In this document: one piece after another, positions 1 through 5,083 of the stretch
Layout of the letters: every line of letters begins with the position of its first letter
How positions within the stretch are numbered: the first letter of the stretch is position 1
From: Rhodospirillales bacterium
Lineage (GTDB): Bacteria > Pseudomonadota > Alphaproteobacteria > Reyranellales > Reyranellaceae
Length of the DNA stretch: 5,083 nucleotides
Reading direction: 5' to 3'
Assembly (NCBI GenBank): GCA_013205335.1
Contig: JABMNB010000252.1
Coordinates: 1-5,083 of the forward strand
The notes under the pieces: generated by a model
Told to the model about the DNA's origin: nothing
Database searches by the model: none
The model's input: only the letters and a program-made list of their open reading frames with translations
Program-made: the position numbers and the translations under genes

Positions 1-1070
1 ACCGACAGCAGCGCGGTGCCGCCGTTGCTGACCAGCGGCAGCGGCACGCCGACCACGGGCAGCATGCCCATCACCATGGCCGTGTTGATGAACACGTAGA
101 GGAACATCATGGCCGTGACGCCGAGCGCCAGCAGGCGGCCGAAATGGTGCTGGCTGCGGAATGCGATCGAGAATCCCCAGACCAGGACCAGCGCGAACAG
201 GCCGAGCAGCACGCAGGCGCCGGCCAGTCCCCACTCCTCGACGTAGGTCGTGAAGATGAAGTCGGTCTGCTTCTCGGGGAGGAAGTTCAGCGACGATTGC
301 GTGCCCTTGAGGAACCCTTTGCCGAACAGGCCGCCCGAGCCGATGGCGATCTTCGACTGGGTGATGTGATAGCCGGCACCCAGCGGATCGCGGTCGGGAT
401 CGAGGAAGGTGAGCACGCGCTTCTTCTGGTAATCGTGCATCAGCGACCACGCGATCGGGAGGCAGGCCACGGCACCGATGCCGGCCGCCAGGAACATCCA
501 GATCCTCACGCCGGCGACGAACAGAAGGGCGCCGCCGCCCATCAGCACCATCAACGCGGTGCCGAGATCGGGTTGGACCATCACGAGGCCGACCACGGCC
601 AGGATCATGGCGAGCGGCGGCAGCGTGTAGAGAAACTGCGAGGCCTGCTCGCGCCGCAGGCCGTGATAGTAGCGCGCGATCACCAGGATCACCGCGACCT
701 TGGCGATTTCCGACGGCTGGATCTGCATCGGGCCGATCACCAGCCAGCGCTGGGCGCCCATGCCGATCTTGCCGATGACGTCGACCGCCACCAGCATCAG
801 CACGGAGACGATGTAGATCGGCCAGGCGAGCGCCAGCCAGACCTTGGGATGGATCAGCGCCACGACGAGCATCAGGATGAAGGCGGAGCCGTAGCGCACG
901 GCGTGGCGCGCCGCCCACGGCTCGAAACGGCCGCCGGCCGCCGAATAGAGCGCCAGCACACCCACGCCGGCGATCGCCGTCAGCACCAGCACGAGGCCCC
1001 AGTTGATGCGCCAGATCCTCTCGGCAAAGCCGACCGGTGCCGGCGCGTCGAGCGCCGTGCCGCTGCCCAT
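1..1070 (-). CDS. rodA: RodA, SEDS-family peptidoglycan glycosyltransferase (C-terminus cut by window edge)
   Basis: RodA is the inner-membrane SEDS polymerase that joins lipid II disaccharides into glycan strands during lateral wall growth, paired with PBP2. My translation gives 356 complete codons; the family is usually about 370-385 residues, so roughly 20 are missing beyond the edge. Visible features are multiple hydrophobic segments from about residue 24, the GAQRW...QPSE block (residues 105-121, with Trp109), VQPDLGT (165-171), the large loop with DPDRDPLGAGYH (224-235), FLPEKQTDFIF (263-273) whose Asp270 matches the essential SEDS aspartate, and the C-terminal GVPLPLVSNGGT (341-352). 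Asn349 stands where E. coli RodA has Tyr (SYGG). The ATG at 1070 lies 11 bases after the mrdA stop and has no clear Shine-Dalgarno sequence. An in-frame GTG at 1085 would overlap that stop as GTGA and add five residues (VSLAA). Family and function are very sure; the exact start is not. Confidence 0.96.
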   Translation of the reverse strand, partial: MGSGTALDAPAPVGFAERIWRINWGLVLVLTAIAGVGVLALYSAAGGRFEPWAARHAVRYGSAFILMLVVALIHPKVWLALAWPIYIVSVLMLVAVDVIGKIGMGAQRWLVIGPMQIQPSEIAKVAVILVIARYYHGLRREQASQFLYTLPPLAMILAVVGLVMVQPDLGTALMVLMGGGALLFVAGVRIWMFLAAGIGAVACLPIAWSLMHDYQKKRVLTFLDPDRDPLGAGYHITQSKIAIGSGGLFGKGFLKGTQSSLNFLPEKQTDFIFTTYVEEWGLAGACVLLGLFALVLVWGFSIAFRSQHHFGRLLALGVTAMMFLYVFINTAMVMGMLPVVGVPLPLVSNGGTALLS

Positions 1071-1085
1071 CGCGGCGAGGCTCAC
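1071..1085 (-). promoter_or_regulatory. mrdA stop / rodA start junction with alternative GTG start
   Basis: On the minus strand this junction reads GTGAGCCTCGCCGCG and is followed by the ATG at 1070. The mrdA TGA (1082-1084) is embedded in GTGA, so rodA may begin at GTG 1085 by a four-base overlap, as mrdA does with mreD, or at the ATG after 11 bases. Neither has a good Shine-Dalgarno sequence; AAGAAG at 1097-1102 is the nearest purine run upstream of the GTG, 11 bases away. Confidence 0.5.
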
Positions 1086-2977
1086 CGCGACGCCATCTTC
1101 TTGAAGCGGTCGGTGCGGCGCGACGGGTCGCGCTTCATGGTCTCGACCAGCACGTCGCGCCCGATCGGCCCCGCGGTGGTGCCGCCCGCCTGGCCGTGCT
1201 CGACGATCACGGCGCAGGCATAGCGCGGATTGTCGACCGGCCCGTAGCAGACGAAGAGCGCATGGTGGCGCAGGTGCCAGGGCAGCGAGGCCTGGGTGAT
1301 CCCCATCTCGCGCTCGCGCTCGGTGATGCGCTTGACCTGCGCGGTGCCGGTCTTGCCGCCGAAGGTGAATTCGGATTGGCGAACGCGCAGCGCATTGGCC
1401 GTGCCATGGCCGGTATTGACCACGTCCGACATGCCCTGCCGGATCAGCGCGAGATGCTGCGGGTTGAGCCGCAGCGACGGCGCGGTCGGCTTGGTACGGG
1501 GCGCCGGCGGCGCCAGCTCCTCGCGCGGCGTGGCCTTGGCCAGCAGCAGGTTGGGCTGGACCTCGTAGCCGCCGTTGGCCAGCCGCGCCGTCATGATGGC
1601 GAGCTGCAGCGGTGTCGCGGTCATGTAGCCCTGGCCGATGCCGAGGTTGAACGTGTCGCCGTGCTGCCAGGCCTTGCCGACCTTTTCCTGCTTCCAGGCG
1701 CGGGTCGGCTGGTTGGCGGCCGATTCGCCAGGCAGGCCGAGGTCGCTCACCTTGCCGAAGCCCAGCCGCTGGGCCATTTCGCTCATGCGGTCGATGCCGG
1801 TCCGACGCGCTGCCTCATAGAAGAAGCAGTCGCACGACATGGCGATGGCTTCGGTGACGTTGGTCGAGCCGTGGCCACCCTTCAGCCAGCAATGGAACTT
1901 GATGTTGCCGAGTTCGAGGTACCCGGGACACGGCAGGCGCGTCCACGGGTCGATCACCTTGGCCTCGAGGGCGGCCAGCGCCGTCACCATCTTGTAGGTC
2001 GAGCCCGGCGGATAGACGCCGGCGATCGCCTTGTTGTGCAGGGGCCGCTCGGGATTGTCGAGCAGGTCGCGCCATTCGCCCTGCGTGATGCCGCGCGCGA
2101 AGGTCGAGGGATCGAAGCCGGGCGTCGAGACCATGGCGATCACGTCGCCGGTGATGACGTCGAGCACCACCACGGAGCCGCTCTGGTGCTCCTTCATCTT
2201 CTTGGCGGCAAAGCGCTGGATATCGAGATCTATGGTGAGCAGCGCGTTGGCGCCGGGCTGGCCCTCGGTGCGGTCGAGTTCGCGCACGACGCGACCCACG
2301 GCATTCACCTCGACCTGTACGGCGCCGGCGCGGCCGCGCAGATCGTCCTCGAGCGAGCGCTCGACACCCTTCTTGCCGAAGCGGATCGTCGGGAGCTGCA
2401 GCACGGGATCGTCGCGGCCGGCGAGATCCTCATCGGCGACGCGGCCGGTATAGCCCACGATGTGGCTCATCAGGTCGCCTTCGGGATAGTCGCGCGACTG
2501 GCCGAGATCGATGAACACGCCGGGCAGGTCGGGCGCGTTGAACTCGAGCCGCGCGACCTCCTCCCAGCCGAGGTTCTCGCGCACCACGACGGGCTGCGCG
2601 TTGCGGCTGCGGCGCAGCTCGCGCAGCAGGCGGGTCTTCTCGGCCTCGCCCAGGCTGAAGATCTGGTCGAGGCGCTCCACCAGCACATCGGCGCCGCGGC
2701 CGCGGTCCGAGGCCGCCATGGCGCGGAAGTTGTTGCGGTTGACGGCCAGCGGCGAGCCGCCGCGATCGAAGATCAGCCCGCGCGACGGCGGCAGCAGCCG
2801 CATGTTGATGCGGTTCTCTTCGGCGAGCGTGGCGAAACGGTCGGTCTCGATGACCTGGAGCTGGTAGAGGCGACCGGCCAGCGCGGTCAACAGCACGGCC
2901 TGCGCGCCGCCCAGCAGCAGTGCCCGGCGTGTGAAGAGCCCGCTGCGTTCGCCGTCGCCCTTTCTGAAATGCTTCAT
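1082..2977 (-). CDS. mrdA: Penicillin-binding protein 2 (PBP2), elongasome transpeptidase
   Basis: PBP2 is the monofunctional class B penicillin-binding protein that cross-links peptidoglycan made by RodA; it is anchored in the inner membrane with its catalytic domain in the periplasm. The protein has 631 residues, normal for the family. It has a short basic cytoplasmic tail (MKHFRKGDGERSG), one membrane segment at about 19-38, a pedestal domain opening with PPSRGLIFDR (63-72), and the transpeptidase domain from about residue 245. Catalytic motifs are S326-T-Y-K329 (SxxK nucleophile), S381-C-D383 (the SxD variant typical of PBP2) and K542-T-G544 within GGKTGTAQ. Cys350, Cys363, His369 and Cys382 may bind zinc. 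The start at 2977 is chosen because ATGA overlaps the mreD stop and gives the expected N-terminus; the frame stays open up to 3205, but that extension translates mreD out of frame and resembles no PBP2. The gene is likely coupled translationally to mreD. Confidence 0.98.
   Translation of the reverse strand: MKHFRKGDGERSGLFTRRALLLGGAQAVLLTALAGRLYQLQVIETDRFATLAEENRINMRLLPPSRGLIFDRGGSPLAVNRNNFRAMAASDRGRGADVLVERLDQIFSLGEAEKTRLLRELRRSRNAQPVVVRENLGWEEVARLEFNAPDLPGVFIDLGQSRDYPEGDLMSHIVGYTGRVADEDLAGRDDPVLQLPTIRFGKKGVERSLEDDLRGRAGAVQVEVNAVGRVVRELDRTEGQPGANALLTIDLDIQRFAAKKMKEHQSGSVVVLDVITGDVIAMVSTPGFDPSTFARGITQGEWRDLLDNPERPLHNKAIAGVYPPGSTYKMVTALAALEAKVIDPWTRLPCPGYLELGNIKFHCWLKGGHGSTNVTEAIAMSCDCFFYEAARRTGIDRMSEMAQRLGFGKVSDLGLPGESAANQPTRAWKQEKVGKAWQHGDTFNLGIGQGYMTATPLQLAIMTARLANGGYEVQPNLLLAKATPREELAPPAPRTKPTAPSLRLNPQHLALIRQGMSDVVNTGHGTANALRVRQSEFTFGGKTGTAQVKRITEREREMGITQASLPWHLRHHALFVCYGPVDNPRYACAVIVEHGQAGGTTAGPIGRDVLVETMKRDPSRRTDRFKKMASR
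2974..2977 (-). promoter_or_regulatory. mreD stop / mrdA start overlap (ATGA)
   Basis: The mrdA ATG (2975-2977) and the mreD TGA (2974-2976) share a four-base ATGA overlap, the commonest arrangement for termination-reinitiation coupling. Upstream bases read GGCGAGACGACACT, with only a GAG as possible ribosome-binding sequence. This overlap fixes the mrdA start and suggests that MreD and PBP2 are made in linked amounts. Confidence 0.65.
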
Positions 2978-3546
2978 AGTGTCGTCTCGCCGGGCCGCGC
3001 CGAGCCACGCGACAGCTCTGGCACGTTCAGCGGGTCGCGGGCGCGCACGCGGGCGAGCAGCGGGGCCAGCAGTGGGTAGATCACGATCACCACGACATAC
3101 TGCAACATCGCGGGGACCGGATCGATGGCGGCCCACGTCCACAGGGTCGTGAAGGCCCAGACCAGCGCCACGAAGCCCCAGCACAGGATGCAGAAGCCGA
3201 TCCACTGAAACAGAAATGGCACGCCGACGAGGTAGCGGCGGTTGGAAATGACGGCGGCGCGAACCAGGATGAAGCCCAGCGCGCTGACGCCGACGGGCGC
3301 GCTCGGGCCACCGAGCAGCAGGTCGAGCAGGATGCCCATGAGCAGCAGCAGCGGCCCCGGCAACCGCTCGGGCGTGGCCAGGCTGAACTGGAAGACGACC
3401 AGCACCGGCAGGAGCGGCAGGGCATCCGAAAGATAGGGCGCGCGCAGCGGCGCCAGCGTCAGCAGCACGAAGAACAGCAGCACGGTGCCGGGAAGCGCCG
3501 CCCGGCCCCAGCGATCCAGGATGGCAAGCGTACTGTCGGTGCGCAT
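2974..3546 (-). CDS. mreD: MreD, rod shape-determining membrane protein
   Basis: MreD is a small polytopic inner-membrane protein of the Rod complex that binds MreC and is thought to modulate MreC's activation of PBP2. The 190-residue product is slightly longer than the usual 160-175. Hydrophobic segments occur at about 19-35, 42-56, 65-79, 86-101, 108-133 (possibly two) and 145-164. The family signature GILLDLLLGGP...GVSALGF (71-92) is clear, with the acidic residue Asp75 inside the membrane segment, as in other MreD proteins. The tail from about 166 is hydrophilic and Arg-rich, so presumably cytoplasmic. The ATG follows the mreC TGA by a single base and has no obvious Shine-Dalgarno sequence, which suggests translation by re-initiation or coupling. 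Its stop overlaps the mrdA start by four bases. Identification rests on the motif, topology and position between mreC and mrdA. Confidence 0.95.
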   Translation of the reverse strand: MRTDSTLAILDRWGRAALPGTVLLFFVLLTLAPLRAPYLSDALPLLPVLVVFQFSLATPERLPGPLLLLMGILLDLLLGGPSAPVGVSALGFILVRAAVISNRRYLVGVPFLFQWIGFCILCWGFVALVWAFTTLWTWAAIDPVPAMLQYVVVIVIYPLLAPLLARVRARDPLNVPELSRGSARPGETTL

Positions 3547-3550
3547 GTCA
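3544..3550 (-). promoter_or_regulatory. mreC stop / mreD start junction (TGACATG)
   Basis: The mreC TGA (3548-3550) and the mreD ATG (3544-3546) are separated by one base. The preceding bases at the end of mreC (reading GGGTTCGC) offer at best a weak Shine-Dalgarno match. The geometry is typical of translational coupling, by which ribosomes finishing mreC start mreD; coupling itself is inferred. Confidence 0.6.
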
Positions 3551-4444
3551 GCGAACCCGCACGCCCGCCGGAGGCGCCGACGGGGTGGCCGTGCCGGCGC
3601 CGCTACCGACCAGGCCGGTCACGCCGTAGTCGACGACGCGCACGAATTCGAGACGCGAGAAATCGGTGAAGGGCCGGACGCGCACGCTGCCTTCGCTGGT
3701 CTCGACGACCTCGCCGACGGGAATGCCGACCGGGAAGCTGCCGCCATGGCCGGAGGTGACGATCCGGTCGCCGTTCTGTACGCCGGCGATGCTCTGCAGC
3801 AGGGTAAGGCGCAGCCGGGGCGAATTGTCGCCGGCCAGGATGGCGCGCTCGCGCGTGCGCTCCACCAGCACCGGCAGGCGCGAATTCACGTCGGTGACGA
3901 AAAGGACTCGCGAGCTGTTCTCGCCGACCTCGGCGATGCGGCCGGCCAGGCCCTCGCCGGTGACCACCGCCTGGCCCGGCGCCACGCCGACCCGGCGGCC
4001 GACATTCAGCAGCGCGCCGCGGACATAGGCACTGACGTTGTCGCCGACGAGACGGGCGGTGATGAAGGAGGCCTCGGGGCCCTCGCGGAACTTCGCCAGG
4101 CTCCTCAGACCTTCGTTCTCGTTCTCGAGGCGCCGTGCCGCGGTCTGCCAGGCGAGCAGGCGGGCATTCTCCTCGCGCAGGCGAGCGTTCTCGTCGCGCA
4201 GCGAGGCGAATTCCCGGAGATCGGCAATGGCCCTGTTGGCATAGGCGACCGGCCGGGCAATGCCCTCCAGTACGGGACTCACCACGTCTAGCGCCAGGAC
4301 GCGGGCATGTTCGACCAGGACGGTGTCGGCCTTGCCGACCAGCATGACACCGAAGGCGGCGATCACGAGCAGGCCGAGGGCAAAGCGCTGCACCACCGTG
4401 CGCACCTGGCCCGCGACCACCTCGAAGTCGTCCCGAATCGCCAT
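3548..4444 (-). CDS. mreC: MreC, rod shape-determining protein
   Basis: MreC is a bitopic inner-membrane protein whose periplasmic domain binds and activates PBP2, linking it to MreB and MreD. The product has 298 residues, typical of the family. It has a short cytoplasmic N-terminus, one membrane segment at about 20-37 (FALGLLVIAAFGVMLVG), then a heptad-rich coiled coil at about 72-116 (LRDENARLREENARLL), and a beta-rich domain at about 125-275. That domain shows the family blocks GEGLAGRIAEVGENSSRVL (163-181), VTDVNSRLPV (183-192), GDRIVTSGHGG (225-235) and FPVGIPVGEV (237-246). The last 20 residues (Gly, Ser, Pro, Ala, Arg) look disordered. An in-frame TAG at 4457-4459 rules out a longer N-terminus, so the ATG at 4444 is the most upstream possible start, and it places the membrane segment as expected. 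mreB lies 41 bases upstream and mreD starts one base after the stop. Confidence 0.98.
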   Translation of the reverse strand: MAIRDDFEVVAGQVRTVVQRFALGLLVIAAFGVMLVGKADTVLVEHARVLALDVVSPVLEGIARPVAYANRAIADLREFASLRDENARLREENARLLAWQTAARRLENENEGLRSLAKFREGPEASFITARLVGDNVSAYVRGALLNVGRRVGVAPGQAVVTGEGLAGRIAEVGENSSRVLFVTDVNSRLPVLVERTRERAILAGDNSPRLRLTLLQSIAGVQNGDRIVTSGHGGSFPVGIPVGEVVETSEGSVRVRPFTDFSRLEFVRVVDYGVTGLVGSGAGTATPSAPPAGVRVR

Positions 4445-4485
4445 TTCCTGCCCATTCTAACCCAAGCGGGCGGCGGCGTGTCCTG
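4445..4485 (-). promoter_or_regulatory. mreB-mreC spacer with mreC ribosome binding region
   Basis: This 41-base gap is the longest non-coding stretch in the window. Read on the minus strand, it ends GGGCAGGAA directly before the mreC ATG. The AGGA core (4446-4449) resembles a Shine-Dalgarno sequence but sits only one base from the start codon, closer than the usual 5-9; the GGG at 4451-4453 may add pairing at a better distance. I see no stem-loop followed by a T run, so transcription should read from mreB into mreC. Confidence 0.6.
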
Positions 4486-5083
4486 TTAGTACATCGACGA
4501 AAGGACGCCGCGCAGTCGTACGATGTTCTCGACAGCATGGCCCGTGCCAAGGGCGACGCACAGCAGCGGATCCTCGGCCACGGAGACCGGCAGGCCGGTC
4601 GCCTGGCGCAGCACGGTGTCCATATTCGCCAGCAGAGCGCCGCCGCCCGTGAGCACGATGCCCTTGTCGACGATGTCGGCGGCCAGTTCCGGCGCGGTGT
4701 TCTCCAGCGCGACCTTCACGGCCTCGACGATGGCGCTCACCGGCTCCTGCAGGCTCTCGGCGATCTGCCTCTCCGTGATGACGAGCTCCTTCGGCACGCC
4801 GTTCATCAGGTCGCGGCCCTTGATCTCCATCGTGCGGCCCTCGCCGTCATCGGGCGGGCAGGCGGAGGCGATGGTCTTCTTGATGCGCTCGGCCGAGCTT
4901 TCGCCCACCAGGAGGTTATGGTTCCGGCGGATGTAGGCGATGATCGCCTCGTCCATCTTGTCGCCGGCGACGCGGATCGACTTCGAGAGCACGACGCCCG
5001 CGAGCGCGATCACGGCGACCTCGGTGGTCCCGCCGCCGATGTCGACGATCATGTTGCCGGTGGGCTCGGTGATCGGCAGCCCG
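4486..5083 (-). CDS. mreB: MreB, actin-like cell shape protein (C-terminal part; N-terminus outside window)
   Basis: MreB is the bacterial actin homologue that forms ATP-dependent membrane-bound filaments and orients the elongasome along the cell circumference. Only the last 198 codons are present; the family is about 345 residues, so some 150 N-terminal residues lie beyond the right edge. The reading frame is open to the edge and begins GLPITEPTGNMIVDIGGG, matching the MreB core. Visible motifs are DIGGGTTE (coded at 5020-5043, the second phosphate-binding loop of the actin fold), GGNxxD-like AGDKMDEAI, GESSAERIK, LQEPVSAIVEAV and the adenosine-binding VLTGGGALL, followed by GLPVSVAEDPLLCVALGTG. 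The gene ends SSMY and TAA. An internal ATG at 5052 gives an open frame, but it lies in the middle of the conserved fold and is not the true start. Any promoter of the cluster would be upstream of mreB and is not visible here. Confidence 0.98.
   Translation of the reverse strand, partial: GLPITEPTGNMIVDIGGGTTEVAVIALAGVVLSKSIRVAGDKMDEAIIAYIRRNHNLLVGESSAERIKKTIASACPPDDGEGRTMEIKGRDLMNGVPKELVITERQIAESLQEPVSAIVEAVKVALENTAPELAADIVDKGIVLTGGGALLANMDTVLRQATGLPVSVAEDPLLCVALGTGHAVENIVRLRGVLSSMY

Noticed and set aside
144..1223. 359-codon plus-strand open frame
   Set aside because: It lies antisense to rodA, which has clear SEDS motifs. The His/Gln/Asp-rich translation is what the complement of hydrophobic membrane-protein codons gives at high G+C, and no domain is recognisable.
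2978..3205. N-terminal extension of the mrdA frame up to an ATG at 3205
   Set aside because: The 76 extra residues come from mreD read in another frame, are Arg/Pro/Ala-rich, and would bury the usual PBP2 N-terminus with its basic tail and membrane anchor. The ATGA overlap start is better.
3485..4291. 268-codon plus-strand open frame
   Set aside because: It is antisense to most of mreC and the start of mreD, both firmly identified. Composition is low-complexity Ala/Gly/Asp/Arg with no motif.
4453..4485. Possible promoter in the mreB-mreC spacer: TAGAAT resembles a -10 box
   Set aside because: The nearest -35-like sequence (AGGACA) is weak and 19 bases away, and transcripts would begin almost at the mreC ATG, leaving no ribosome binding site.
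4445..4485. Terminator between mreB and mreC
   Set aside because: The GCCGCCGCCCGC run is G+C-rich, but I found no convincing inverted repeat and no T run after it.
3603..4550. 315-codon minus-strand open frame overlapping mreC and mreB
   Set aside because: It is a shifted frame of mreC with Arg/Pro/Gly-rich composition and no domain. mreC in the other frame is unmistakable.
1..5083. Mobile element, CRISPR array, tRNA, prophage or novel defence system
   Set aside because: The window is covered by five core cell-shape genes with a longest gap of 41 bases; there are no direct or inverted repeats, integrase or transposase motifs or RNA-gene signatures.

Overview
The window is a segment of a cell-elongation (rod-shape) gene cluster. 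All genes lie on the minus strand, so transcription runs from position 5083 towards position 1. In transcription order it holds mreB (3' part only), mreC, mreD, mrdA (PBP2) and rodA (lacking only its last codons). The high G+C content, the MreB and PBP2 sequences and the unbroken order mreB-mreC-mreD-mrdA-rodA suggest a free-living or host-associated alphaproteobacterium, perhaps of a Rhodospirillales-like lineage. That genus-level placement is inference only.

Layout: mreB enters from the right edge and ends at 4486. A 41-base spacer (4445-4485) carries the ribosome binding region of mreC (3548-4444). The mreC stop and the mreD start are separated by one base. mreD (2974-3546) overlaps mrdA (1082-2977) by four bases (ATGA). 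mrdA is followed by rodA, either after 11 bases from an ATG at 1070 or through a four-base GTGA overlap from a GTG at 1085. rodA runs off the left edge. Essentially every base is coding, and I see no terminator, RNA gene, mobile element, repeat array or CRISPR.

The products work as one machine, the Rod complex or elongasome. MreB filaments on the inner face of the membrane orient the complex. MreC and MreD connect it across the membrane and regulate PBP2. RodA polymerises glycan strands from lipid II, and PBP2 cross-links them. Catalytic motifs of RodA and PBP2 are present, so the system looks intact.

I found no undescribed system. The points that deserve a second look are small: an apparent Cys-Cys-His-Cys metal site next to the PBP2 active site, an Asn in place of the usual Tyr in the C-terminal SEDS motif of RodA, the uncertain rodA start, the reliance on coupled starts with little Shine-Dalgarno sequence, and very long antisense open frames that I judge to be codon-bias shadows.
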